Source of the DNA: Pelobium manganitolerans
Lineage (GTDB): Bacteria; Bacteroidota; Bacteroidia; Sphingobacteriales; Sphingobacteriaceae
Length of the DNA: 64,000 bases
NCBI RefSeq assembly: GCF_003609575.1
Contig: NZ_MBTA01000001.1
Span: 434,001 to 498,000, forward strand
Direction of reading: 5' to 3'
In this document: positions 17,016-25,636 of the stretch, piece after piece
How positions within the stretch are numbered: the stretch's first letter is position 1
Layout: every line of letters begins with the position of its first letter
Position numbers and translations under genes: made by a program
The notes under the pieces: model-generated
Database searches by the model: none
What the model saw: the letters and a program-made list of their open reading frames with translations, nothing else
What the model was told of the DNA's origin: nothing

Positions 17016-18005
17016 ATGAAGCATCTTTTTAAAAATATTTTCTTTTGTTTATTTGTGGTTTTTGCGCCAATTATGGCTTTTGCACAGGCGCAACAATTTA
17101 GCTTTACTGTTGCCAAAGACGGCAGTGGCGATTTTAAAACCATCCAAGAGGCCGTAAATAAAGTACGCGACCACTCGCAACAGACCGTAACCATCCACAT
17201 CAAAAACGGCGTGTACCACGAAAAACTCGTTATCCCTTCCTGGAAAAAAAACATTGCCCTCATCGGCGAAAGCAAAGAAAAAACCATCATCACCAATGAT
17301 GATTACTCGGGCAAAGACTTCCCAACTAAAGACTTTACCGGCAACCCCAAATACAGCACATATACCTCTTATACGGTATTAATACAAGCAACAGATTGCA
17401 GCGCGGAAAATTTAACCATTGCTAACACCGCCGGACGCGTGGGGCAAGCCGTAGCGCTAATGATAGAAGCCGACCGCGTGAGCATCAAAAACTGCAACAT
17501 TTTGGGCAACCAAGACACGCTTTATACCGCAAAAGACGGGCGCAACTATTTTAAAAACTGCTTTATTGAGGGTACTACAGATTTTATATTCGGCGAGGCA
17601 ACAGCAGTTTTTGAGGATTGTACCATTAAAAGTTTATCCAACTCGTACATCACGGCGGCATCTACCACACCAAACCAAAAGTTTGGCTATGTATTTTTAA
17701 ACTGCAAGCTTATTGCGGCAGAAGGTGTTGGTAAAGTTTACCTGGGCCGGCCTTGGCGCCCTTATGCCAAAACGGTATTTATCAACTGCCAGCTAGGCAA
17801 GCATATCGTACCTCAAGGTTGGGATCCATGGAAAGGCGATGCCATGTTTCCGGATAAAGAAAAGACCGTATTTTATGCCGAATACAGCAACAGTGGCGAA
17901 GGCGCCGCAACAAATGAACGTGTAGCCTGGGCGCATCAGCTAAAAAAATCGGAAGCTAAAAACTATACCGTACAAAACATTTTTTGCGGATGGCAACCCA
18001 ATTAG
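17016..18005 (+). CDS. Pectinesterase (CE8), compact form
   Basis: 329 aa, Sec signal peptide about 1-24 (ending IMAFAQ), then a single CE8 beta-helix domain. Motifs: GQAVAL, GNQDTLY, TTDFIFG with nucleophile D189, and LGRPWRPY (243-250) with R245. Product: demethylated pectin oligomers and methanol. No lipobox and no T9SS domain, so it is probably periplasmic. It pairs with the PL9 lipoprotein just upstream. A weak GTTTTTG/CAAAAAC stem (18011-18028) follows and is not a convincing terminator. Confidence 0.92.
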   Translation: MKHLFKNIFFCLFVVFAPIMAFAQAQQFSFTVAKDGSGDFKTIQEAVNKVRDHSQQTVTIHIKNGVYHEKLVIPSWKKNIALIGESKEKTIITNDDYSGKDFPTKDFTGNPKYSTYTSYTVLIQATDCSAENLTIANTAGRVGQAVALMIEADRVSIKNCNILGNQDTLYTAKDGRNYFKNCFIEGTTDFIFGEATAVFEDCTIKSLSNSYITAASTTPNQKFGYVFLNCKLIAAEGVGKVYLGRPWRPYAKTVFINCQLGKHIVPQGWDPWKGDAMFPDKEKTVFYAEYSNSGEGAATNERVAWAHQLKKSEAKNYTVQNIFCGWQPN

Positions 18006-18043
18006 TGGCTGTTTTTGGTAACAAAAACATGCAAGCAACTTAT

Positions 18044-18120
18044 GCAATCGTTGCCGGTAACGGTTGCACAAATAAAAACAGCGTTTCGGACTGTTTCGCT
18101 ATATAAAATCGTTAAAATTG
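18044..18120 (+). promoter_or_regulatory. Pectin promoter 3: GCAATCGTT-N6-AACGGTTGC element and TAAAATTG box
   Basis: The fullest palindrome of the three: GCAATCGTT (18044-18052), spacer GCCGGT, AACGGTTGC (18059-18067), then exactly 45 nt to TAAAATTG (18113-18120). The GH28 ATG is at 18179. Confidence 0.74.
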
Positions 18121-18178
18121 TGATTGATCGCGTAAAAACAAATTCAAAAGACTTTATAAACCAAATGTCCTCTTTAAG

Positions 18179-19870
18179 ATGAAGAACCTAAAGCACGTGC
18201 TATTAACTGCACTACTTAGTCCGCTTGTTGCGATGACAGCCGCAAATGCCCAACAGGCAAATAACGACGCGATAGCGTTTGAAAAAGCGTTTAACGTTAA
18301 GTTGCCTAGCATTAAAAGCCCTGTATTTAAAAAAGATACTTTTGATGTGGCATCTTATGGCGCCAAAGCTGATGGCATTACTTTAAATACAAAAGCCATT
18401 AACGATGCCATTTTAGCTTGTAGCAAAAACGGTGGAGGCGTAGTGCTTTTAGGCAATGGCTTATGGCTAAGCGGCCCAATTATCTTGCAAAACAACGTAA
18501 ACCTGCATTTAAAAGAAAATGCCGTGCTGCTTTTTACGGCAGATAAATCGCAATACAAACTGATTGAAGCCAACTGGGAAGGCAAAAAAGCTATCCGGAA
18601 CGAGTCGCCCATTTCTGGCACCAACCTTCAAAACATAGCCATCACGGGCAAAGGTATCATTGATGGCAACGGCGATGTTTGGCGTGCTGTTAAAAAAGAA
18701 AAGTTAACCGAATCGCAGTGGAAAAAATTGGTGGCATCTGGCGGTGTGGTAAAAGACGGCCGTTATTGGATGCCTTCTGCCGGTTTCCTAAAGGGCGATA
18801 CCAGCAAAAACGCATCGGCCATTGTACCTGGCAAAAGCTTAGCAGATTATGAAGAAATAAAAGATTTCTTCCGCCCTAATTTATTGGTTTTAACCAACTG
18901 CAAAACCATTTTGCTAGAGGATGTAACCTTCCAAAACTCGCCGGCCTGGTGCTTGCACCCTTTAATGTGCGAGGACTTAACGCTCCGCAATTTAATGGTG
19001 AAAAATCCTTGGTACGCACAAAACGGGGATGGGGTTGATGTAGAATCGTGCAAAAACGTGCTGATAGAAGGTTCTTCTTTTGATGTTGGCGACGATGGCA
19101 TCTGTATCAAATCTGGACGTGATGAAGACGGACGTAAACGCGGTATGCCCACAGAAAATGTAATTGTACGCAATAACGTGGTTTACCATGCACACGGCGG
19201 TTTTGTAATCGGTAGCGAGATGAGCGGCGGTGCTAAAAACTTGTATGTGTACAACAACTCTTTCATGGGTACCGATATTGGTCTGCGTTTTAAAACTACC
19301 CGTGGCCGCGGTGGCGTGGTAGAGAATATCTACATTTCGCACACCAACATGAAAGATATTGCCGGCGAAGCCATCTTGTTTGATATGTATTATATGGCCA
19401 AAGATCCAATTTTACTGGCCGGCGAAAAACGCGAAGATCCAAAATCGGAAATGATGCCGGTTACGGAAGCTACGCCACAGTTTAAAAACTTTTTTATCAA
19501 AAACACTTACGTAAACGGTGCCGAGAAAGCTTTATTTATTCGCGGTTTACCCGAGATGAATATCAAAAACATCAACATCGAAAACTCGGTAATACAAGCT
19601 GATGCCGGCATAGAGCTGGTAGAAGCGCAAGGCATAAGCATCAAAAACATGTCTTTGCTAACCCGTAAATCCAGCAACTTAATCAGCATCCGCAACAGCT
19701 CCGCAGTAAATTTCGACGGCTTTAAAGCGCTTAGCAACTATCAGAGCTTCGCAGAAATTGCTGGCGCAAAAACAGCTAACATTAATTTCATCAATACGCC
19801 AATTAAAGATGCAAAACAAAAAAGCACCTTCACCTTTGGCGCAAAACCTAGTGTATTAAACATCAAGTAA
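18179..19870 (+). CDS. Glycoside hydrolase family 28 (polygalacturonase-type)
   Basis: 563 aa, signal peptide 1-24 (ending AANAQ), then a GH28 right-handed beta-helix. GH28 signatures in order: NGDGVD (282-287), GDDGICIKSG with D305 and D306, HAHGGF (337-342, the GHG-type motif) and RFK (370-372). It hydrolyses galacturonosyl linkages in homogalacturonan or rhamnogalacturonan; exo or endo action cannot be told. Probably periplasmic. First gene of unit C and separated by 1 nt from the GH105 gene, so the unit runs from oligomer cleavage into galacturonate catabolism. Confidence 0.93.
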   Translation: MKNLKHVLLTALLSPLVAMTAANAQQANNDAIAFEKAFNVKLPSIKSPVFKKDTFDVASYGAKADGITLNTKAINDAILACSKNGGGVVLLGNGLWLSGPIILQNNVNLHLKENAVLLFTADKSQYKLIEANWEGKKAIRNESPISGTNLQNIAITGKGIIDGNGDVWRAVKKEKLTESQWKKLVASGGVVKDGRYWMPSAGFLKGDTSKNASAIVPGKSLADYEEIKDFFRPNLLVLTNCKTILLEDVTFQNSPAWCLHPLMCEDLTLRNLMVKNPWYAQNGDGVDVESCKNVLIEGSSFDVGDDGICIKSGRDEDGRKRGMPTENVIVRNNVVYHAHGGFVIGSEMSGGAKNLYVYNNSFMGTDIGLRFKTTRGRGGVVENIYISHTNMKDIAGEAILFDMYYMAKDPILLAGEKREDPKSEMMPVTEATPQFKNFFIKNTYVNGAEKALFIRGLPEMNIKNINIENSVIQADAGIELVEAQGISIKNMSLLTRKSSNLISIRNSSAVNFDGFKALSNYQSFAEIAGAKTANINFINTPIKDAKQKSTFTFGAKPSVLNIK

Positions 19871-19871
19871 C

Positions 19872-21809
19872 ATGATCAGATTAAAAAAAATCGCGTTAGC
19901 GGCCTTGCCATTATTGGTATTATTGGGCGCCTGCTCTTCCGCGAAACGCCAAAATGTTAACAAAGACGGCAAAAGCTTATCAGAAGCGATGGCTAAAACC
20001 ATTATGGAGAGGTTCCCCTTCCCGATTGAGAACAACAGCCGCAACTTAAAATGGACTTACGAAACGGGGGTTTACCTTACCGGCATTAGCCAAGTTTGGA
20101 AACGTACCGGCAACGGCGAATATTTTGCTTATGTGCAGCGTTGTATGGACGATTTTATTGAGGAAGACGGCAGCATCAAAACCTACAAATTTGCCGATTA
20201 CAACCTGGACAACGTACGCAACGGCTACAACCTTTTGATGCTGTACAAGGTTACCGGTAAAAAGAAATATTATACCGCCGCACAAACCTTAAGAAAACAG
20301 CTGCAAGAGCAACCGCGCACAAAAGGTGGCAGCTATTGGCATAAAAAAATATATCCATGGCAGGTTTGGCTAGATGGCTTGTACATGGCTATGCCTTTTT
20401 ACACCGAGTGGGCAGCAGATTTTGACGATTACGAAGCCTTTAATGATATTGCAGACCAATTTACGGATATCGAAAAACACGCACGCGACGAAAAAACAGG
20501 CTTAATTTACCACGGCTGGGACGAGTCTAAAGAACAGCTTTGGGCAGATAAAGTGACCGGTAACTCGCCTAATTTTTGGGGACGTGCCATGGGCTGGTAC
20601 GGCATGGCCATGGTTGATGTGTTAGATTATTTCCCTAAAGATCATCCAAAACGCCAAGAAATTTTGGACGTTTTAAATCGCTTTGCGGCAGGCATTAAAA
20701 ATGCGCAAGACAAAAAATCGGGCTTGTGGTACCAAGTAATGGACAAGCCGGACGGCAAAGGCAACTATCTAGAAGCATCGGGATCCAGCATGTTTGTGTA
20801 CACTTTGGCCAAAGCAGTACGTATGGGCTACATTGATGCTTCTTACGATAAGGTAGCGCAAAAAGGATACGATGGCATCAAAAAAGAATTTTTAGTGTGG
20901 GATGAGCAAGGCAATTTGCACCTAAACGGAACGGTAAGCGTAGCCGGTTTGGGGGGCAAACCTTACCGTGATGGCAGTTATGATTACTACCTGAGCGAAA
21001 AAGTGGTACAAGACGACCCAAAAGGTGCAGGTGCATTTATGATGGCCGCCAATGAAATGGAATTGCGCGACATTCCGCAAACCGGTAAAGGCAAAACGGT
21101 TGTGTTAGACAACTTTTTCAACAACGAGTTCCGCAACAATATTTTAGGCAAAAAAGAAAGCTTTCATTATGTGTGGAACGAGTGGGACAACAATGGCTTC
21201 GGCCTTTTTGGCGAGCATTTCCGTTATGCAGGTGCCAAAACCGAAACCTTAAAAGAAGGCCCCACTGCACAAAACTTAGCTAGTGCTAATGTATATATCA
21301 TTGTAGATCCGGATACAAAAAAAGAAACCGAGTATCCAAACTACATGCAGGCGCCCTACATACAAAACATTGTAGAGTGGGTTAAAAACGGCGGAGTGCT
21401 GTTATTAATGGCCAACGACTCTAGCAATGCAGAGCTGCCACACTTTAATGATTTGGCGCGCCAGTTTGGCATCCAATTTAAAAGCGAATTAAAAAACCCG
21501 GTTACAGGCAAACAGTTTGATATGGGCTTAATTGAAATTGCAGCGGGCAACCCTGTTTTTCCTTTAGGCGCCACCACCTATTTAAAAGAAATTAGCACAT
21601 TAGACGTTAAAGAACCAGCCAAAGCTGTGGTAAACCACAATGGCGACGTGGTAATGGCGACTGCCAAATTGGGCAAAGGGAGTGTTTTTGCCGTGGGCGA
21701 TCCTTGGTTATATAACGAGTATGTTGATGGCAGGAAGTTGCCGGCCAAATTCCAAAATCTTAAAGCCGCACAACAATTAATACAGTGGCTTTTAAAACAA
21801 TCTAAATAA
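19872..21809 (+). CDS. GH105 unsaturated galacturonyl hydrolase with a C-terminal DUF4350-like domain
   Basis: 645 aa lipoprotein (lipobox LLGAC). The GH105 (alpha/alpha)6 barrel spans about 35-395, with the catalytic Asp in WLDGLYM (D168) and NFWGRAMGWYGMAM further on. It removes the 4,5-unsaturated galacturonyl residue left by pectate and rhamnogalacturonan lyases. Residues about 410-640 form an extra domain (VYIIVDPDTKKE, then GGVLLLMANDSSN, then GKGSVFAVGDPWLYNEY) that resembles DUF4350/GATase-like folds of unknown role. It lies between GH28 and uxaB. Confidence 0.92.
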   Translation: MIRLKKIALAALPLLVLLGACSSAKRQNVNKDGKSLSEAMAKTIMERFPFPIENNSRNLKWTYETGVYLTGISQVWKRTGNGEYFAYVQRCMDDFIEEDGSIKTYKFADYNLDNVRNGYNLLMLYKVTGKKKYYTAAQTLRKQLQEQPRTKGGSYWHKKIYPWQVWLDGLYMAMPFYTEWAADFDDYEAFNDIADQFTDIEKHARDEKTGLIYHGWDESKEQLWADKVTGNSPNFWGRAMGWYGMAMVDVLDYFPKDHPKRQEILDVLNRFAAGIKNAQDKKSGLWYQVMDKPDGKGNYLEASGSSMFVYTLAKAVRMGYIDASYDKVAQKGYDGIKKEFLVWDEQGNLHLNGTVSVAGLGGKPYRDGSYDYYLSEKVVQDDPKGAGAFMMAANEMELRDIPQTGKGKTVVLDNFFNNEFRNNILGKKESFHYVWNEWDNNGFGLFGEHFRYAGAKTETLKEGPTAQNLASANVYIIVDPDTKKETEYPNYMQAPYIQNIVEWVKNGGVLLLMANDSSNAELPHFNDLARQFGIQFKSELKNPVTGKQFDMGLIEIAAGNPVFPLGATTYLKEISTLDVKEPAKAVVNHNGDVVMATAKLGKGSVFAVGDPWLYNEYVDGRKLPAKFQNLKAAQQLIQWLLKQSK

Positions 21810-21813
21810 CACA

Positions 21814-23328
21814 ATGAACTTAAACAAAGAGAAGATTAGTGCGTTAGCGCAAAGCAAAGTGACTTTGCCACAGTCGAACATATTTGAGTTGCCAGAGAAG
21901 GTTTTGCAGTTTGGCACCGGCGTTTTACTAAGAGGGCTTCCAAATTATTTTATTGATAAAGCTAACCGCGAAGGCATTTTTAACGGCCGCGTGGTGGTGG
22001 TAAAATCAACCGACCATGGCAGCACCAAAGATTTTGACGAGCAAGACAGCCTTTACACGTTAAGCATTAAAGGTATTGAGAACGGCCAGGCCGTAGATGA
22101 AACTATTGTGTCTTCGGCCATTAGTCGCGTACTTACCGCCGGTAGCCAATGGGCAGAAATATTAAAAGTAGCCGAAAACCCAGCACTGTCCGTAGTTATT
22201 AGCAACACCACAGAAGTGGGCATCACTTTAACAGATGATGATATCAACGCAAATCCGCCGGCATCTTTTCCCGGCAAATTACTAGCCGTTTTGCACCACC
22301 GTTTTAAAACATTTAACGGCGCTGCGGATAAAGGTTTAGTGATAGTGCCAACAGAATTAATTGTAGACAACGGCACCAAGCTTACCGAAGTTTTGTTGGC
22401 ATTAGCTAAACAGAATAATTTATCGGCCGAGTTTGTAAACTGGTTTAAGGCTAACTGCCAAGTGTGCAACTCTTTGGTAGATTGCATTGTACCGGGCAAA
22501 CCTGCTAAAGAAGAGTTAGAGGAACTGCAAAACGAACTGGGTTATAAAGACGGTTTGCTAATCATGTCCGAGGTTTACCGCCTGTGGGCTATCCAAGGTG
22601 ACGAAAAAACCAAAGAAGCTTTATCTTTTGCACAGTGCAATAAAGGCGTGGTAATTACTCCGGATATTGATTTGCACCGCGAGTTAAAATTACGCTTGTT
22701 GAACGGGACGCACACTTTAAGCTGTGGCTTAGCTTATTTAGCCGGATGCGATACGGTAAAATCTGCCATGGATGATAAAGCGGTGGAGGCCTATATTGAT
22801 AATTTAATGCGCGATGAAATTGCGCCGGCCATCCCTTACAATGTGACACAAGAGCAAACAAACGAGTTCGCCAACAACGTGCTGGACCGTTTCCGCAATC
22901 CTTACATCTTCCATCAATGGTTAAGTATTACGGCAAATTATAGCTCAAAGCTTAAAATGCGCGTATTGCCGGTATTGCTAAACTACGCCGAGAAGTTTAA
23001 CGAAGTGCCAGAACTAATTGCTTTAGGCTTTGCGGCTTACATCCGCTTTATGAAGCCTGCATCGCGCGAAGGCGAAAAAGTGTACGGCGAAGCTAATGGC
23101 CAAAAATATTTGATTAACGATACCCTAGCGGCTTACGTTGCCGATATTTGGGATGCGGAAGCAGATAATATTGTTGAAGCTATCCTAGCCGACGAAAAAT
23201 TATGGGGCACATCACTTGTAAAAATTCCTAACTTTGCAACAAGCGTAGCTTCGTATTTGCCGGCGATGGAGAACCCAAAATCAATCAAAGAGGCAATTGC
23301 CAAACAAGCGCGCTCCTTAGTTTCATAA
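21814..23328 (+). CDS. uxaB: Tagaturonate reductase (altronate oxidoreductase)
   Basis: 504 aa, cytoplasmic, polyol/mannitol-type long-chain dehydrogenase. The N-terminal nucleotide-binding segment is VLQFGTGVLLRG (about 30-41). It reduces tagaturonate to altronate with NADH in the hexuronate isomerase pathway. ELIVDNGTKLTEV and the C-terminal HTLSCGLAYLAG helices fit the UxaB family. It sits 3 bp before uxaA. The isomerase UxaC and the KDG kinase and aldolase are not in the window. Confidence 0.92.
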   Translation: MNLNKEKISALAQSKVTLPQSNIFELPEKVLQFGTGVLLRGLPNYFIDKANREGIFNGRVVVVKSTDHGSTKDFDEQDSLYTLSIKGIENGQAVDETIVSSAISRVLTAGSQWAEILKVAENPALSVVISNTTEVGITLTDDDINANPPASFPGKLLAVLHHRFKTFNGAADKGLVIVPTELIVDNGTKLTEVLLALAKQNNLSAEFVNWFKANCQVCNSLVDCIVPGKPAKEELEELQNELGYKDGLLIMSEVYRLWAIQGDEKTKEALSFAQCNKGVVITPDIDLHRELKLRLLNGTHTLSCGLAYLAGCDTVKSAMDDKAVEAYIDNLMRDEIAPAIPYNVTQEQTNEFANNVLDRFRNPYIFHQWLSITANYSSKLKMRVLPVLLNYAEKFNEVPELIALGFAAYIRFMKPASREGEKVYGEANGQKYLINDTLAAYVADIWDAEADNIVEAILADEKLWGTSLVKIPNFATSVASYLPAMENPKSIKEAIAKQARSLVS

Positions 23329-23331
23329 CAT

Positions 23332-24981
23332 ATGCAAAGAGTATTAAAAGTACACCCACAAGACAATGTTTTAGTGGCATTAACAGATCTTTTTGAAGGC
23401 GAAATTATCATCTATAATGATGAAAAAATCACCTTGTTAGATAATGTTAAAGCAAAACACAAGTTTTTAACCGCAGACTTAAAACAAGGCGACGAGATTT
23501 TAATGTATGGGGTGCTGGTGGGCAAAGCACAAACAGATTTAAAGGCAGGCAATGTAATTACCACTGCCAACATTAAACACGCCGCAAACAGCTTCGAAAT
23601 TGGCGAACGCAAAACTGCTTGGGAAAAACCGGATGTAAGCAAGTGGGAAAACGCCACGTTTAACGGCTTCCACCGGCCAGACGGGAGCGTAGGTACCGCA
23701 AACTATTGGTTGGTTATCCCGATGGTTTTTTGCGAAAACCGCAACTTGGAGGTTTTACAAGAAGCTTTGGTTGGGCCCTTAGGCTACGGCCGTAAAAAAG
23801 CTTATCAAAACCAAGCGTTAAAACTGGTAGAAATGTACAAGGCTGGTGCCGATGTAGAAGACTTTTTAAATGTTGATTTATTTGTAGAGGGCGAAGACCA
23901 AAAATCGGAAAGACTTTTCCCTAACGTAGATGGCATTAAGTTTTTGACGCACCAAGGCGGTTGTGGCGGTATCCGTCAGGATTCGGAGACTTTATGTGCG
24001 CTTTTAGCAGGATATATTACGCATCCTAACGTGGCCGGTGCTACCGTATTAAGCTTAGGTTGCCAAAATGCGCAGGTAAATATCCTGCAAACAGAAATAG
24101 AAAAAAGAGACCCTAACTTCGCCAAACCTTTATATGTTTTGGATCAGCAGAAAGTAGGTAAAGAGTCGGAATTATTGCCTTTGGCTTTAAAACAGACTTT
24201 TGCGGGCTTGGTAGAAGCCAATAAGCAAACCCGTAAACCGGCGCCTTTAAGCAAAATCACCATCGGTTTAGAGTGCGGCGGTTCTGATGGCTTCTCGGGA
24301 ATTTCGGCAAACCCGGCCATTGGTTATACCTCAGATTTGTTGGTGGCACTGGGCGGACAGGTTATTTTAGCCGAGTTTCCAGAGCTTTGCGGCGTAGAGC
24401 AAAACATTAGCGACCGTTGTGTTACGGTTGAAGAAGCAGAACGTTTCTCGCACCTGATGAAAACCTATGCGGCACGTGCAGAAGCGGCAGGCTCGGGCTT
24501 TGACATGAACCCTTCTCCGGGCAACATCAAAGACGGTTTAATTACAGATGCGATAAAATCTGCCGGAGCAGCTAAAAAAGGCGGAACATCACCTGTGGTA
24601 GCTATTTTAGACTATCCGGAAAAGGTGACTAAGCCAGGCTTAAACTTGCTGTGTACGCCAGGTAATGATGTGGAATCTACCACCGCCGAAGTAGCTTCTG
24701 GCGCAAACATCGTATTGTTTACCACGGGCTTGGGTACACCAACGGGCAACCCCGTTACTCCGGTTGTTAAAATCGCGAGCAATACCACGCTGTTTAACCG
24801 GATGAACGACATCATGGACATCAATACCGGAACCATTATAGATGGCGAAGAAACTATTTATGACGCCGGCGCACGCATTTTAGACTATGTAATAAAAGTT
24901 GCCAGCGGCGAGGTTGAAGTTGCCGCCGTACGCAACGGACAAGATGATTTTATTCCTTGGAAACGAGGGGTATCGCTTTAA
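23332..24981 (+). CDS. uxaA: Altronate dehydratase
   Basis: 549 aa, cytoplasmic. Residues 1 to about 95 are the SAF domain (VHPQDNVLVALTDL), followed by the large catalytic domain with GGCGGIRQDSETLC (about 207-220), LSLGCQNAQ and LECGGSDGFSGI, whose Cys residues fit an iron-dependent dehydratase. It converts altronate to 2-keto-3-deoxygluconate. Last gene of unit C; a 14-bp palindrome 13 nt after the stop probably ends the transcript. Confidence 0.93.
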   Translation: MQRVLKVHPQDNVLVALTDLFEGEIIIYNDEKITLLDNVKAKHKFLTADLKQGDEILMYGVLVGKAQTDLKAGNVITTANIKHAANSFEIGERKTAWEKPDVSKWENATFNGFHRPDGSVGTANYWLVIPMVFCENRNLEVLQEALVGPLGYGRKKAYQNQALKLVEMYKAGADVEDFLNVDLFVEGEDQKSERLFPNVDGIKFLTHQGGCGGIRQDSETLCALLAGYITHPNVAGATVLSLGCQNAQVNILQTEIEKRDPNFAKPLYVLDQQKVGKESELLPLALKQTFAGLVEANKQTRKPAPLSKITIGLECGGSDGFSGISANPAIGYTSDLLVALGGQVILAEFPELCGVEQNISDRCVTVEEAERFSHLMKTYAARAEAAGSGFDMNPSPGNIKDGLITDAIKSAGAAKKGGTSPVVAILDYPEKVTKPGLNLLCTPGNDVESTTAEVASGANIVLFTTGLGTPTGNPVTPVVKIASNTTLFNRMNDIMDINTGTIIDGEETIYDAGARILDYVIKVASGEVEVAAVRNGQDDFIPWKRGVSL

Positions 24982-24994
24982 GTTTCTGTATACC

Positions 24995-25024
24995 AGACTT
25001 ACGAAGTTAAAACTTCGTAAGTCT
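24995..25024. terminator. Perfect palindrome downstream of uxaA
   Basis: AGACTTACGAAGTT (24995-25008) and its exact reverse complement (25011-25024), separated by AA. Similar palindromes beginning AGACTT[A/C]CGA occur at 31253 and 62120, so this is a small repeat family that may serve as terminators. Confidence 0.6.
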
Positions 25025-25055
25025 TCTTGTCCGCGCAAGTCTTCTTGTCCGCGCA
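25020..25055. repeat. 18-bp tandem direct repeat (two copies)
   Basis: AGTCTTCTTGTCCGCGCA occurs twice back to back (25020-25037 and 25038-25055), joining the uxaA palindrome to the first GGGTCTT hairpin. Confidence 0.85.
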
Positions 25056-25602
25056 GGGTCTTTCGCAGAAGACCCTGCGATTAGAAGATTGCTGTGCTAA
25101 ACCTAACTTTGTACCGAAGTTCATCGCCGATTTTTAAAAATTCCCCAATTAAAGTCCTCGGTTTTTAAAGGCAATCAAGTGATCCTACTTCCGATTTTTT
25201 TTGTCCGCGCAGGGTCTTTCGCAGAAGACCCTGCGATTAGAAGGCCTTCGCTATTGGTTGAGCACTCACTTTTCAGGACGAGACACGACGTGAAATTTGG
25301 AGCGGGAGACCCCATTCTCACTACTCACTATTGACCACTTGTCCTCGCAGGGTCTTTCGCAGAAGACCCTGCGATTAGAAGATTGCTGTGCTAAACCTAA
25401 CTTTGTACCGAAGTTCATCGCCGATTTTTAAAAATTCCCCAATTAGAGTCCTCGGTTTTTAAAGGCAATCAAGTGATCCTACTTCCGATTTTCTGAACTT
25501 TGTAAGGCCTTCGCTATTGGTTGAGCACTCACCTTTCAGGACGAGACACGAAGTGAAATTTGAAGCGGGAGACCCCATTCTTACTACTCACTATTGACCA
25601 CT
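25052..25602. repeat. Imperfect tandem duplication (about 290-bp period) carrying three identical hairpins
   Basis: Two near-identical blocks, about 25052-25340 and 25346-25602, share an order of segments: an identical 28-bp hairpin, a segment with GATTGCTGTGC to ACTTCCGATTTT, then a segment with GGCCTTCGCTATTGG to ATTGACCAC. The hairpin CGCAGGGTCTT-TCGCAG-AAGACCCTGCG has an 11-bp perfect stem and occurs at 25052-25079, 25208-25235 and 25346-25373; the middle copy is extra and lies inside the first block. No credible gene is present between 24982 and 25636. Confidence 0.85.
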
Positions 25603-25636
25603 CACTCCCACAAAACCCACTTCTTCAAAATTCCTT

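Noticed and set aside
18011-18028. GTTTTTG/CAAAAAC stem after the compact CE8 gene as a terminator
   Set aside because: Only 7 AT-rich base pairs with no U tract behind it.
24899-25084. 61-aa frame across the end of uxaA
   Set aside because: Its second half (KSSCPRKSSCPRR) is a translation of the 18-bp tandem repeat and hairpin.
25052-25373. Three identical 28-bp palindromic repeats, as in a CRISPR array
   Set aside because: Intervals are 128 and 110 bp, the intervening text is itself duplicated elsewhere in the block, and no cas genes are near.
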